Source: Dendrophyllia cribrosa
Lineage: Eukaryota; Cnidaria; Anthozoa; Scleractinia; Dendrophylliidae
NCBI GenBank assembly: GCA_024195265.1
Contig: JAJLRJ010000008.1
Coordinates: forward strand, 5,138,017-5,202,016
Length of the DNA: 64,000 nucleotides
Reading direction: 5' to 3'
The notes under the pieces: model-generated
The model's database searches: none
What the model was told of the DNA's origin: nothing
The model's input: only the letters and a program-made list of their open reading frames with translations
Program-made: the position numbers and the translations under genes
Shown here: one piece after another, positions 17,717 to 27,768 of the stretch
How the letters are laid out: each line of letters opens with the position of its first letter
Numbering within the stretch: the first letter of the stretch is position 1

Positions 17717-18618
17717 GTCCCAGGCGAGGCCTTTATCTCGTCTTCGAGATAGTAATATTTTTCTTTATATTCGGGAATCTTATTCGCTAGTTGTTCAATG
17801 AAAGCATCGTCGTTTAAAAGAGAATTGTTAATTTTCCAGAACCCAGGGCTTCTTTGGGCATAATCTTTAGATCTAAGTGTTAAAATTATTGCTGAGTGAT
17901 CAGATAGTGTGGAGTTTGTAATAGTCGTATTTAATACAAGAGAAGACAGTTTTGCCGAAACCAGCCAATAATCCAACCGACATTGTACTTTTAGTGCTTT
18001 ATCATGCCATGTGAATTGCTGTTGATTAGGATGTTGGCACCTCCAGACATCCTGAAGTTTTAAACAAGCGCATAGATTTTTTATTTCGCTAATTACGTTT
18101 TGTTTTTTGTTTACCTCGCAGCCACCAATCTTATCTTGGGACGTTAGGGGACAATTGAAGTCACCTCCAATAATCATTTCATCGACAGAACAAGTGTTAA
18201 TAAGAATGTTTTGCAAATTTGCATAAAACGTTTTTTGTTCGGAAATAGTATTGGGACTGTAGATGTTACACAAATAAAAACTGGTATCTTGTATTGTTAT
18301 TTGAAGAAGAAGTAAATATCTGCCTTTCTTATCAGCTGTGATATGGTCTATGTGTATGTCTACTTTAGGATTGAATAAAATCATAACGCCCCTTGAGTGA
18401 TTTGTGCCATGACTGTAATATACATCGCCGCCCCATTCCGATTTCCATACGGTTTCTATATTTTGCGTAGAATATGTTTCTTGCAGAAAAATTATGTCGA
18501 ACTTATTGTTGTGAAGCCATCTGAATAACTGTCTTCTTTTACGCATTTGGTTGAGACCTCTTACATTTAAAGAACAAAAGGAAGCGATGAAAGGAGTTGT
18601 CATTTTTTGTTCAAACAT
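17713..18618 (-). pseudogene. LINE ORF2, endonuclease part (frameshifted)
   Basis: An apurinic-type endonuclease domain of about 300 residues. Motifs include SLNVRGLNQMRKRRQLFRWL, FLQETYS, the catalytic-site GGDFNCPL and LSDHSAIILTL near the end. ATG candidates are at 18616-18618 and 18601-18603. The frame ends with a TGA overlapping the start of the RT frame. In the alternative frame around 17720-17740 the usual continuation into the RT (GLAWDMIK) can be read, so a single-base indel there separates two parts of what was one ORF2. Confidence 0.88.
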
Positions 18619-19007
18619 ACATTATTTGTAACGACAGTAATTTTGTTTTTGATAGAATAAATTTTGGTAAAGTTCAACCGATCTGTGAAACCTTCCTTGC
18701 TTACAAGTTTAACTATTTCAAAAATAATAAAGCAATGAGCATGTGTAGCGGTAGATTTGTAGAGAAAGCAAAATTTTTGGTGTGCTAAGAAAGACAAAAA
18801 ACCCCAGGTGTCTAAAGAGACTAAGACAGACGTAAAATAAATCTTACATAAACCTATGTAGTTGAAATAAACAAACGAACACTCATACCAATATACCAAT
18901 AAAGAAAGAACAAGATGAAACATGCTGAGGAGAAAGAGAAGATAAATAAGAACCTCAGTTCGGCCGAGCCATTTCTCCCCTACAAATCCAGATTCTAGAT
19001 GTTAGGT

Positions 19008-19901
19008 TCACATGTTGATGTTGATGTTGTTTAGATCCTCTTCGGATTGCACTTTAATAGGGTCCGCGTCGGGCGAGGATTTAACGAAGATCTTTCCGTC
19101 TAAAGTCCAGACGGACGTTAATATTTTGTCCTTCCTTTTTCTGAGTGCCTTTGATACGAGTTCTCGTCTGAATGGGGTTAAGTTTTCATTTATGTAGATA
19201 CGATTTAAAGATTCTTCGGCTGGAGAATACTGTGGGAAAATATCGGAGACTTTGACATGTTTCAGTTTGGTTCTTTCTTTGTAGAACTTGGTCTTAATTT
19301 TATAGTTACAAAATTTTGCTATGATCGGCTTGTTTCCTTTTTTCCGCTGTAGTTTATGGGCAATCTCGATATCTTCTCGCACAATTTCGACGCTAATCGT
19401 TTTAGCAACACTGATTACGACATCTTGTGCGTTGACGTAAAGGTTTTCTGGAATGCCATGAATCTCTATGGAATTTTTTCGCGTGTACTGTTCCAGAGAA
19501 TCTAGAGAGAACCACAGGTTTTGGGTTTCGTTTTCTTGTTCTTGCAATATTTTTTTTGCATTGAGCAATTCTTCTTTCGTCTTCTGTAAATCTTGTTCTA
19601 ATAGCGTATTTCTTTGTGATGTTTCCACGTGGTCTTTCTTTAGCTGGCGCAAAGAAGAATCATTGAAATCTATTGAGCTTTTCAAGTCCGTGAGTTCTTT
19701 TCTAAGATTTTGATTTTCGTCTACGATGGTAGCTATAGTGGCTTGAATGTTCACAAGTATATCCTTGATATCTCGTAGGCTTGGTTCCTCTTCTTGGCCG
19801 AACGCAGTGTCATTTTCATCAGTGCAATCGTCCATATTGGATTTCTTAGCAGCGCTGGTATCTTCTTCCACGGATCCTCTGTCGCCTCTTTTATGCTTCA
19901 T
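19008..19901 (-). CDS. LINE ORF1 protein (L1-type RNA-binding protein)
   Basis: This ORF encodes 297 residues. It has a charged N-terminus with Lys-rich signals, then a long coiled coil (about residues 40-145), then an RRM-like domain starting at YTRKNSIEIHGIPENL (about 147-162) and a C-terminal domain with IYINENLTPFRRELVSKA. This is the usual layout of L1-type ORF1 proteins, which form trimers and coat the element RNA. The start used is the ATG at 19899-19901. The frame is intact. Confidence 0.85.
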   Translation of the reverse strand: MKHKRGDRGSVEEDTSAAKKSNMDDCTDENDTAFGQEEEPSLRDIKDILVNIQATIATIVDENQNLRKELTDLKSSIDFNDSSLRQLKKDHVETSQRNTLLEQDLQKTKEELLNAKKILQEQENETQNLWFSLDSLEQYTRKNSIEIHGIPENLYVNAQDVVISVAKTISVEIVREDIEIAHKLQRKKGNKPIIAKFCNYKIKTKFYKERTKLKHVKVSDIFPQYSPAEESLNRIYINENLTPFRRELVSKALRKRKDKILTSVWTLDGKIFVKSSPDADPIKVQSEEDLNNININM

Positions 19902-19930
19902 CAAGCGTGAAAGCTAATAAAAATCTTTCT

Positions 19931-20101
19931 GCGTTGGTTTAAGGGCGACTTGTTACATTATCAAAGACTACTTTTTGAAGGCGGAGAAAACCAAAGCTGC
20001 TCAGCTCATAAATTCGTGGCTGTTCTTGGCGAGGCCGCGCAAGCTCTGCAAAGTGGGATCAGAAAACGTTGTCAACTCTTGGAACTATCACCGAATTCCA
20101 G
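19931..20101 (+). CDS. host gene exon (unrecognised protein), upstream part
   Basis: An open frame (core DYFLKAEKTKAAQLINSW) ends at a good splice donor, G|GTGAGT at 20102. Joined to the next exon at 20537 the frame stays open (codons CCA GGG CCA CAA across the junction). The 5' limit is unknown because the LINE 5' end lies immediately upstream, and in-frame stops occur near 19918. No family recognised. Confidence 0.45.
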
Positions 20102-20536
20102 GTGAGTGGTGGTATTTAGTCACCAAGTCATGCATTTTCCTGTAGGAGTATTTTCTTGCTGAATAAAGTTCAAATTAGACATGTAAGAGAACTTTTTATA
20201 GCATTATGATTTCATTCTGTATCCTGTAGGGTCTAGAAGTAGAGTGGTTTTTGTTCGTAAAAATGATAATTTGATCAGCCACATGATTATTTCAGGGTAT
20301 AACATAATTGTCAAAATACCGGTAGCTCATGCATGCCTATGTTTTATGTTATGTTCAGTTCTGCTATAATATTATTGTTCTAAGCCATATTATACGTCTG
20401 GTGAAAGTGGCTAGTGGGATAAAGTTGCAAGACTAGCCAATTGAAAATTTAATAACCACACAGTTTATCATTGTATGAAGCTCAGGCAACTATAAGACTT
20501 AAATCCTGTAATTTGTACTGGTATTTTCACTTATAG
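20102..20536 (+). other. host intron
   Basis: 435 bp from the donor GTGAGT (20102) to the acceptor TTCACTTATAG (ending 20536). Nothing else seen in it. Confidence 0.45.
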
Positions 20537-20819
20537 GGCCACAAGGGCGTATACCCATTGAGAAAATGGCTGAAACAAACCAGGCTGTTCAGTTGGAACC
20601 GCATCTGATTCCTTCAACAGCAGAGGTCGTGCGAATGTATGAAGAACGAGGAGGGAGGTTGAATACTGACCCTAGCATTGGTTATGATCCAATTGCATGT
20701 TATGACCATCTTCAAGAATCAAGAGAGTACCTATTTTTATCTCAAAATTCTTCTTTTGAGAGCATATTTTCTGATGTTGTTCATGAAAGGATTGATACAT
20801 TTGTTACTGCTATCAAAAG
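20537..20819 (+). pseudogene. host gene exon split by element B
   Basis: The open frame from the splice acceptor contains EKMAETNQAVQLEPHLIPS and continues for about 94 codons. It is broken by element B after ...FVTAIK, within the CAAAAG duplication (20814-20819). On the far side of B, starting at the base after the second CAAAAG (39111), the same frame continues for 16 more codons to a TAA at 39157-39159. The pre-insertion gene was therefore open here, and element B truncates it. I do not recognise the protein. Confidence 0.55.
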
Positions 20820-21018
20820 AGTAGTTAGTACAGTGCTAACCCGGGGCCACCCCGACATATTAAAATAAGCGGTCCTCACTAGTTCGGACCGCTTATTTTA
20901 ATATGTCGGGGTTACCCCGGGTTAGCACTGTACTAACTACTAATTGTTAGCAATCCGGTTATCCACGGGCTCCCCCAACCCGCCTAGCACAACCCACACT
21001 GGCCTGGTATAACCAATT
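20820..21018. repeat. left terminal inverted repeat of element B with 120-bp palindrome
   Basis: Positions 20821-20940 form a near-perfect palindrome: arms GTAGTTAGTACAG.../...CTGTACTAACTAC around a 10-base loop (TCACTAGTTC). The stem has one mismatched patch (GGGGCCACCCC against GGGGTAACCCC). The inner part (20941-21018) is simple unique sequence shared with the other end, ending with a divergent stretch. The right end matches almost base for base over about 178 bp. Confidence 0.92.
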
Positions 21019-21035
21019 GAAGAAAACGCAAACCC

Positions 21036-21054
21036 TGTATATATACCAACCCAC
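21036..21054 (+). promoter_or_regulatory. TATATATACC motif before the polymerase gene
   Basis: TGTATATATACC (21036-21047) ends 7 nt before the polymerase ATG at 21055. The same kind of motif stands at this distance before most genes of both elements. Confidence 0.6.
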
Positions 21055-24000
21055 ATGGCAATGGCAAACGCTGCACCCAACTTCAACAGAGCACATGGAC
21101 GCTACCACGGATGGCTTGCCAGTTACCGAATGGATGTTCCACCTGATCTTGGTAGAAAGGATCTTCTTCTGTTTCATAATGAAATCCTTGGCAATATGCT
21201 CGACGTCATAGAAGAGCAATCCTACGAACTTGGACCTTTGAAGTTTCAATACACAGTCTTACTAGACATTAAGAAGCAGACAGACGAAGGTGAAGTGAGG
21301 GAACAATGCTACGTAGGAGGAGATGGCAACCCAACCATCCAAAACGTTTTCAATCGCAAAGAAGTAAAAAGAAAACTTAGGGCTAGAATAGACCAACTTA
21401 GAGCGAAAGTTGCTGGCTGGACAGAAAGAGGTTCAGGATGGGTCTTCGACGGTATCAGAACTGTCTTTCTCGACTTCTCTAGAAACAATCCAATAAGAGG
21501 CGGTTCATATATCCCTCTCCCACCAAAACTCAAGGCAAAGCAAGCAATCATAAACGTTAAAAACAGAGATGATGCTTGTATTAAGTGGGCTTTGAAAGCA
21601 GCATTCTTCCCTGCCATTGCACACTCTGACAGGCCAAGCCAATATCCTCGAGAAGACGTCTTCAACTTCACAGACATCTCCTTTCCAACACCCTTGCATG
21701 AGATTCCAAAGATCGAGAGGCAGAACGACATTGCAATCAACGTTCTAGGCTGTGATGGTAATAAGGTAGTGATCTACCATATGAGCGAGATGGATGCCCC
21801 TGACATACCAAGTGTCAACCTCATGCTCATCACAAAGACTGATAACCACACTGGCAATACGAAGTTTCACTACTGCTACATAAAGAGTCTAAGCAGACTT
21901 CTTTATAGCCAACAACAATGCATTGGCCACCGTTTGCACTTCTGCACTAGGTGCTTGCAGGGCTACACATCGGAAAGAGTCCTCGAGAAACACCGCACTC
22001 TATGCAGAGGAGCCGCCTCTCGCCCAGCAAGAATCGATATGCCTGAGAAAGGCAAAAACACTCTGCAGTTCACAAACTACCAGAGGCAGATGAAGGCGCC
22101 GTTTATCATCTACGCTGACAGCGAGAGCATCATCGAGAAGGTTGACACATGCATACCAGCACCCGGCAAAAGCAGCACAACGCAGACAGAGATCCACAAA
22201 CCCTGTGGCTTCTCCTTCGTAGCCGTGCGATCTGATGGAGAGGTGGTGAAAGACTTCCTTTACCGTGGTGAAGACTGTGTGCAAAGATTTCTTGCTGTTC
22301 TTGTTGAAACTGAACTCGAGTTAAGGGAATCACTCAAGCAGGAGGTGCCGCTGCAAATGACAGGACAAGACCGGCATGACTTCTACACCGCAACCATTTG
22401 TCACATCTGCAAGAAGGACCTTGTCAAGTACAACCAACGCGATGAGGCTGATTTCTTTCACCCAGACACGGGTGAATACATCGGCAAGGCTCACAGGCAC
22501 ACAAAATATCCTGGTAGCCGAATACCTTGCTTTTTCGAAATCTACAATCGATTCAAACCAGATGACGGCAAGTGGGCCAAGAGGCAGCCTAAGCCAGACG
22601 ATGCTGAAGAAGAGAGTGACTGCATTGAATGTGGCCACCCTCTTTTACGCCTACAATTTAGAGACGCTGTCAGAGACCACTGCCACATAACTGGTAAGTA
22701 TCGCGGCGCAGCCCACAATGTGTGTAACCGGAGCTACTTCCGCATCGACCCAAAGAAAACAATCATTCCGGTTGTCTTTCATAATCAGAAAGGCTACGAC
22801 GCTCACCATCTGATGCAGCACATCGCCGAGATCGAGGGCACACCCAATCTGAGATGCATCCCAAACAATATGGAGAAATACATCTCATTCTCTCTCGGCA
22901 GACTCAGGTTCATTGACAGCTTGCAGTTCATGTGCTCTAGCCTAGACAACCTTGTAGGCTCCAACAAGCCAGAGGACTTCGAGATCACAAAGCGGCTTAT
23001 AACCAACCAAGCCCAAAGAGGTCTATTACTCCGCAAGGGCGTCTATCCCTATGAGTACATGGACTCCTTCGAGAGATTCAACGAGACATCTCTCCCGCCT
23101 AAAGAGGCTTTCTACAGCAAGCTCACAAAGTCTGGTATAGACGATAAAGACTACGAGCATGCCAGGCAAGTCTGGGAAGCATTCGAATGCGAGAATCTCG
23201 GGCAGTACCACGATCTCTATCTGGCAACAGACACAGTTCTCCTCGCGGATGTGTTTGAGAACTTCCGAAAGACATGCCTCAAGCACTACGGTCTTGACCC
23301 TGCGCACTACTATACAAGTCCCGGTCTGAGTTGGGACGCACTACTCAAACACACGGGAATCCAGCTCGAACTCCTCACCGACTACAACAAGTATCTCTTC
23401 ATCGAGAAGGGAATGCGGGGCGGCATATCAACAGAGATGAAGCGCTACTGCAAGGCAAACAATCCATATCTGCAAGACTACAATCCAGAGGAAGAGACCA
23501 CTTACATTCACTACCTCGACGCAAACAACCTCTACGGTTCGGCCATGAGCCAGCCTCTCCCAGTTGGCAATTTCTCATGGGCGCGCATTATGCCCACTGA
23601 AAAAAAAATTATGAGCTTGCAGCCAGACAGAAAGAGAGGATACATTCTCGAGGTGGACTTGGAGTACCCAGAGGAGTTGCATGACGAGCACAACTCTTAC
23701 CCTCTCGCCCCAGAGAGCACAGAGGTCCCAGAAGAGTGGATGTCGCCCTACCAACTAGCCCTTGCAAGAGAGCTGAATCTAGGGAAGGACAGAACTAAAA
23801 AGCTACTCCTCACCCTGAGAGATAAGAAGAACTATGTCCTCCACTACCGCAATCTCCAGCTATATCTCAAGCTCGGTATGAAACTGAAGAGGGTGCATAA
23901 CGTTCTCTCCTTCGACCAGAAGGATTGGATGGAGCCATACATCACCTTGAACACCGAGCTCAGGAAGCAGGCCAAGACACAGTTTGAGAAGGACTTCTTC

Positions 24001-24828
24001 AAGCTGATGAACAACTCCGTCTTCGGCAAGACAATGGAGAACCTCAGAAACCGAACCGTTGTCAAGCTCGTACGAGCCAACGAGGAGGTAAAACTCCGGA
24101 AGCTCCTATCCAGCCCACTTTTCGCAAGAGCAACGGTCTTTAGTGACAGCCTGGCCGGCATCCAGATGCATAAAGACAGCATCCTGATGAACAGGCCAGT
24201 ATACACGGGTATGTGCATCCTCGATCTCTCCAAAACCTTGATGTACAGGTTCTACTACCAGCACCTCAAGTACAAGTACGGTGCACGGTGCGAGCTACTC
24301 TACACCGACACAGACTCTCTCCTACTCGAGATCAAGACGGAGGACATCTACAAAGACATGAGGCGCAGTCTCTGCCGCTATGACACGAGCGACTATCCCA
24401 ATGACCATCCCTTGCACAGTCAAGTAAACAAGAAGGTCATCGGCAAGATGAAGGATGAGTGCGAGGGTGTGCCCATCTCAGAGGCAATCTGCCTTCGCTC
24501 GAAGATGTACAGCATCTTGAAAGACGACAGCAGGTGTATTAAGAAGAAGGACAAGGACGGCAAAGAAATCAAAGCTAAGCTGGACATCAAGAAAGCAAAG
24601 GGAACCACCAAGGTTGTCAGAAAGAAAGAGATCATCCACCAAAACTACAAGGATGCGCTCTTCAGCAGGCAATCCTTCAAGCACGGGATGAACAGGCTTC
24701 GAAGCAAAGACCATCAGATCTTCGGTGAGCATCTCAACAAGACAACACTGTCACCCTTTGACTCCAAGCGCTGGATCAAGGACGATGGTGTCCACACGCT
24801 GGCATACGGACACAAAGACATACACTAG
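21055..24828 (+). CDS. Polinton-type family-B DNA polymerase (protein-primed group)
   Basis: This ORF encodes 1257 residues and is intact. Exonuclease motifs are FIIYADSESI (D/E about 354-356) and KGYDAHHLM (about 582). Polymerase motif A is YLDANNLYGSAMSQPLP (about 822), motif B KLMNNSVFGKTMEN (about 986) and motif C YTDTDSLLLE (about 1085). Before the exonuclease a Cys2-His-Cys finger is visible (CTRCLQGY...KHRTLC, about 296-318). Between the exonuclease motifs is an endonuclease-VII/HNH-like insert with CxxC pairs (ICHICKKD, CIECGHP) and DHCHITGKYRGAAHNVCN (about 540-557). The enzyme should copy the linear element, probably starting from a terminal protein. The first ATG after TATATATACC was used; a second follows two codons later. 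Confidence 0.95.
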   Translation: MAMANAAPNFNRAHGRYHGWLASYRMDVPPDLGRKDLLLFHNEILGNMLDVIEEQSYELGPLKFQYTVLLDIKKQTDEGEVREQCYVGGDGNPTIQNVFNRKEVKRKLRARIDQLRAKVAGWTERGSGWVFDGIRTVFLDFSRNNPIRGGSYIPLPPKLKAKQAIINVKNRDDACIKWALKAAFFPAIAHSDRPSQYPREDVFNFTDISFPTPLHEIPKIERQNDIAINVLGCDGNKVVIYHMSEMDAPDIPSVNLMLITKTDNHTGNTKFHYCYIKSLSRLLYSQQQCIGHRLHFCTRCLQGYTSERVLEKHRTLCRGAASRPARIDMPEKGKNTLQFTNYQRQMKAPFIIYADSESIIEKVDTCIPAPGKSSTTQTEIHKPCGFSFVAVRSDGEVVKDFLYRGEDCVQRFLAVLVETELELRESLKQEVPLQMTGQDRHDFYTATICHICKKDLVKYNQRDEADFFHPDTGEYIGKAHRHTKYPGSRIPCFFEIYNRFKPDDGKWAKRQPKPDDAEEESDCIECGHPLLRLQFRDAVRDHCHITGKYRGAAHNVCNRSYFRIDPKKTIIPVVFHNQKGYDAHHLMQHIAEIEGTPNLRCIPNNMEKYISFSLGRLRFIDSLQFMCSSLDNLVGSNKPEDFEITKRLITNQAQRGLLLRKGVYPYEYMDSFERFNETSLPPKEAFYSKLTKSGIDDKDYEHARQVWEAFECENLGQYHDLYLATDTVLLADVFENFRKTCLKHYGLDPAHYYTSPGLSWDALLKHTGIQLELLTDYNKYLFIEKGMRGGISTEMKRYCKANNPYLQDYNPEEETTYIHYLDANNLYGSAMSQPLPVGNFSWARIMPTEKKIMSLQPDRKRGYILEVDLEYPEELHDEHNSYPLAPESTEVPEEWMSPYQLALARELNLGKDRTKKLLLTLRDKKNYVLHYRNLQLYLKLGMKLKRVHNVLSFDQKDWMEPYITLNTELRKQAKTQFEKDFFKLMNNSVFGKTMENLRNRTVVKLVRANEEVKLRKLLSSPLFARATVFSDSLAGIQMHKDSILMNRPVYTGMCILDLSKTLMYRFYYQHLKYKYGARCELLYTDTDSLLLEIKTEDIYKDMRRSLCRYDTSDYPNDHPLHSQVNKKVIGKMKDECEGVPISEAICLRSKMYSILKDDSRCIKKKDKDGKEIKAKLDIKKAKGTTKVVRKKEIIHQNYKDALFSRQSFKHGMNRLRSKDHQIFGEHLNKTTLSPFDSKRWIKDDGVHTLAYGHKDIH

Positions 24829-24924
24829 CCCGCGCTAGAGCCCAGCTGGTGGTAACTGAGTGCCAGGCGGCACAACCATCAACTCCTCACGAACAAACCC
24901 TCTCTTGGGCCCATCGTAAAGGTA
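24829..24924. other. spacer between convergent polymerase and integrase genes
   Basis: 96 bp between two converging stop codons. Nothing is recognised beyond a GC-rich inverted segment (CCCGCGCTAGAGCCC). Confidence 0.3.
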
Positions 24925-25819
24925 TTACACCACGGGCTTATTCGGCTTGGTGACAACTCTCTCAACGTTATAGACCTTCAAAAACCAGATGGGATCAGTA
25001 GCACGCCTCCCACCACCTTCCAGCTCGCCAGGGTAGTACAGATATCGTACATTGACTCGAGGAGGAAGCTTCTTCTCATTGACCCCCACAGGCCTAGCAT
25101 ATGGTGTCGCAGGCTTGGAAGATATTGCTTTCTCTTTGATTGCATCCTTTGGTTTCTTGCCAGTCAATCTTGTCACTTCATTGTTCAAGGCCGAGACAAC
25201 ATCTGGCAGTCTTTTGACCCATGCAGTAGACCGGCCAGAATGCATATTCATTTCAACAGCATACTGATAGCCAAACACCCTTTCAGCCAGGGTGCGATTG
25301 AATCTCTCCACAATTGCTTGGTCTCTGTGGATATCAACCCGCCCTCGGCGAATGACCGTTTTGTTGTTTTCCATTGTCTTAGTCACAGCCCCCATAAACT
25401 CTTTCCCAGGGTCAACTTGTAAGAGTTGAGGCCACTTCAAAGGCCTCTTCCTATAAATCTTCTGAAATGCCCTTGAGACTTCTTCAGACTCTTTCGAAGT
25501 CAGGGGCTCCGCAGCTTTGTAACGGCTAGCCACATCCACAAGGGTTAATGCGCATTTGTAGACCTTTCTTCCTTTAGGGAGTTTGTCATGGGGTAGGAAG
25601 AGAAGATCCGCTTGATGCACTGCATTGGGTGAGGAGACATCAAACTTGGGCCGAGGGATGTAGCGGGGCGCCGGGAGATATATTTGCCAAAGGGCTTGTT
25701 TGACCAGCCATTTCTTTGTCGCCTCTTCAGTGACCCTCCAGCTTTTTTACAGCGGCAAGACCTTTCCAATACCCTTTAGGGCTGTAAGGCATATCGCTCT
25801 TAGAGAGTTTGGCCACCAT
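24925..25819 (-). pseudogene. retroviral-type (rve) integrase, frameshifted, element B
   Basis: The catalytic core is readable with the D,D,E set: D in HQADLLFLP, D in LLQVDPGKEF and E in AIVERFNRTL, followed by a C-terminal domain ending with a basic KVYNVERVVTKP segment. This matches the integrases of Polintons and of Ty3-like retroelements; it would insert the linear DNA and make the 6-bp duplication. The N-terminal part starts at ATG 25817-25819 after a TATAC motif. It is in a different frame from the core: an extra G in a GGAGGG run near 25735-25741 shifts the frame. The upstream frame ends at a TGA 5 nt later. Without correction no full-length integrase is made. Confidence 0.85.
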
Positions 25820-25848
25820 AGGGGGATGTGTGGAGTATATATGTTTGT

Positions 25849-26287
25849 TTACAGAAAGCGATAGGCCGCATACCCACCCCGCAAGCAGGGTGCCTCCAAT
25901 GAACGCAAGTTCACCAGTCTGCTGTTGTTGGCTGGGCTTGTAGAAGTCCGAGAACTGAGGCTCTTTGTAGTCTTTTATTTGTTTATCTGGTTGTGTTTGG
26001 TGCATCTGGTTATACAAGACCAGGGCTTGGTCAGTGGTTTGGAAGTTTCGGCTAGCTTGGTGTTTAATCCGATCGTTGGTTGCAATCCAGTCGAGGAGCT
26101 TGGTGCGGTCCTTCTGGTATTTGGCGTAAGCCGCTTGGTATTGTTCCAGGGCTTTGTCGTGACGAATTTTCTCATCTATTGCTGCCTTTCCGCTATCAAT
26201 AGACAGATATTTCGCGAGATAGTTGCCGCCAGTGAAAGCGGCCGCATTGAGAACAGCGCCAAGGGCCATTATTGCAATCGAGGCCAT
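25849..26287 (-). pseudogene. Polinton membrane protein, frameshifted near its end
   Basis: It starts MASIAIMALGAVLNAAAF at ATG 26285-26287. The N-terminus is hydrophobic, then a charged helical middle with a conserved YQKDRTKLLDWIATNDRI segment, then a second hydrophobic segment (TGELAFIGGTLLAG). In the starting frame there is no stop until 25727, inside the integrase gene. In another frame a short tail (GYAAYRFL) ends with TAA at 25849-25851, just before the next gene's promoter motif. That suggests a 1-nt indel around 25870-25890. Whether the shift is a mutation or a real longer protein is uncertain. Confidence 0.55.
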
Positions 26288-26313
26288 TGTAGTCGTGTGT
26301 ATACATATGATAT

Positions 26314-26526
26314 TTACATGTTGTCTGGGAGGATTTTCTGGTCCTCGAGATATTTCTTCAGCGCGATGCTGCCAGCCATGACGGCTGTGAACTTGACGTA
26401 GTCCATCAAGCTTGCACTGGGGTCGGCAGTGAAGTTTTCTTTGATGGTCTTTTTCCCAATCCAACCAATACCAGCGACAAGGCCAGTGATTGTTGCGGCG
26501 TCGAGGATAGACTTGTTGTCAGACAT
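26314..26526 (-). CDS. small membrane protein, 70 aa, element B
   Basis: This ORF encodes 70 residues starting MSDNKSILDAATITGLVAGI, with a Gly/Ala-rich hydrophobic stretch, an Ala/Gly second segment (FTAVMAGSIAL) and a charged C-terminus. The ATG at 26524-26526 has a GTATACATATG motif directly upstream. Intact. The equivalent slot in element A (1-326) is filled by two unrelated small membrane proteins. Function unknown. Confidence 0.6.
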   Translation of the reverse strand: MSDNKSILDAATITGLVAGIGWIGKKTIKENFTADPSASLMDYVKFTAVMAGSIALKKYLEDQKILPDNM

Positions 26527-26554
26527 GGTTTGTGTGCAGTATACATATGTGTTT

Positions 26555-27037
26555 TTATTTCATTTTTATAATTCCTTGTCTTACCGGAATTCGAGATGGG
26601 GGTGGTGCAGCGGGTGTTGCTGGTGGTGTGTTTGCTGTTGTTGCTGGTGTGTTTGATTTGCGTCCAAGCTTTTGCATTATGGCTTCGCGTTGGTAGTACA
26701 CACCTGCAGCAGAGACAATCAACCCTCCAAACCCCAGAATATAAAAGATTGAGTTGCTGTTGGTGTCACTTGTTGCGCCACCGGTGTCACTTGTTGATGG
26801 TTGGTTTGCAGCACTGGTGTCACTTGTTGATGGTGCAGTCTTTTGTGCTTCGGCCTTTTTCTTTGCTTCACGGGTCAGGCGGTTGCGTTCTGCTAGCCTT
26901 TTGCCAGAAGCAACGCGACCGGGGTTCTTTTCTGTTGCAGGCTTTGTTTTCGGGGTCTCAGAGGTAACACGGACAGGGGTTTGGGTTTGAGTTTGAGTTT
27001 GAGTTTCTTCAGGGATCGTCTCGAGTGGTGTGGTCAT
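26555..27037 (-). CDS. Thr/Pro-rich single-span membrane protein, element B
   Basis: This ORF encodes 160 residues and is the counterpart of 349-834. Thr-Gln repeats replace the Thr-Pro repeats near the N-terminus. The basic Ala/Lys/Arg segment and the hydrophobic segment (FYILGFGGLIVSAAGVYYQ, about 98-117) are conserved, and the C-terminus ends RIPVRQGI like the A copy. The ATG at 27035-27037 follows a TATATATA motif. Intact. The upstream gene (27009-27731) now reads through into the start of this gene. Confidence 0.65.
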   Translation of the reverse strand: MTTPLETIPEETQTQTQTQTPVRVTSETPKTKPATEKNPGRVASGKRLAERNRLTREAKKKAEAQKTAPSTSDTSAANQPSTSDTGGATSDTNSNSIFYILGFGGLIVSAAGVYYQREAIMQKLGRKSNTPATTANTPPATPAAPPPSRIPVRQGIIKMK

Positions 27038-27731
27038 AGTGGTATATATATGTAATTTTTATTTTTTGCAAAATGTGACAAGTGTGCTGACAGGTTGCTG
27101 TCAGGTTCCAGCCAGGTTCCTTCAAGGTTGCTGCCAGATTAACACCAACTTCATCAAAGCCCTCAAGTGGATAGCCTTCACTGTCTCTGCTTGGATGTGT
27201 GGGTTGGGGTTCCAAATCTATCAAGTCAGACTCTCGTTCAAGCTTGATGTGTTTTGTTGTGATGAGAGCAGCATTGGCAAGCGCCAGCAATCGTCCGCAT
27301 CGCATGGCAAGAGCCCCAGCAATATTTGATAGCTCCTGGTTGATGATGTAGTCGTTTTTGAGTTCTTGCTGCAACTCCTTGAGATCATCAACCGGGATCA
27401 CCATACCAACGCCTTTGGACACGAGCATGATAGCGGAATCAACTAGGGATTCGGTTGTCTTGTTGCCTATGTAAGCCTCGTACCTTTTGCAGTACTTGTC
27501 AACGTCCTTGTCTGACAACCGCTTGACATGATCGTGTGTGAGCTACACGCCGATAGCTTCTTTGGCCTTGCCGGTTGAAACAAGGATTGCCAGCTTCTCA
27601 CGTTTGGCAGGAATGTCACTGGTACCGGCTATCCCTGTGGGAGGTGTGGTATCAGGGGTGGCCTCCAGCATCTGCATCTGCATCTGCAATACTTCGTTCA
27701 AAGCGGCCTGGTCTTCAGCTGCTTGTGCCAT
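27009..27731 (-). pseudogene. copy of the 208-aa gene with nonsense codon, element B
   Basis: It starts at ATG 27729-27731 (MAQAAEDQAAL) after a GTATACATATG motif. A TAG at 27543-27545 stops it after about 62 codons; the A copy has CAG there. After the stop the frame continues with the conserved KYCKRYEAYIGNKTTESL region. The C-terminus also differs: it runs on past the A stop position to 27009, overlapping the next gene. The copy is therefore damaged at two places. Confidence 0.7.
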
Positions 27732-27768
27732 CAGCAAGGTGTATACATATGTGTTTTTTTATTTGTTT

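Larger units (their letters stand above)
15219..19930 (-). mobile_element. L1-like LINE interrupted by element A
   Basis: A minus-strand non-LTR retrotransposon. From its 5' side (right) to its 3' side (left) come ORF1 (19008-19901), then ORF2 endonuclease (17713-18618) and reverse transcriptase (15215-17716). The RT frame stops exactly at the palindromic end of element A, before its expected C-terminal Cys-rich region, so the 3' part should lie left of the window on the other side of element A. The 388 bp between ORF1 and ORF2 (18619-19007) show no gene. The 5' limit near 19930 is approximate. A related C-terminal fragment is at 59335-60264. Confidence 0.85.

Noticed and set aside
20820..21018. 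Rolling-circle or parvovirus-like origin in the palindromic ends
   Set aside because: No Rep-like HUH nuclease is encoded in element B, and the element has a family-B polymerase. The hairpin form is kept as an observation, but not this mechanism.
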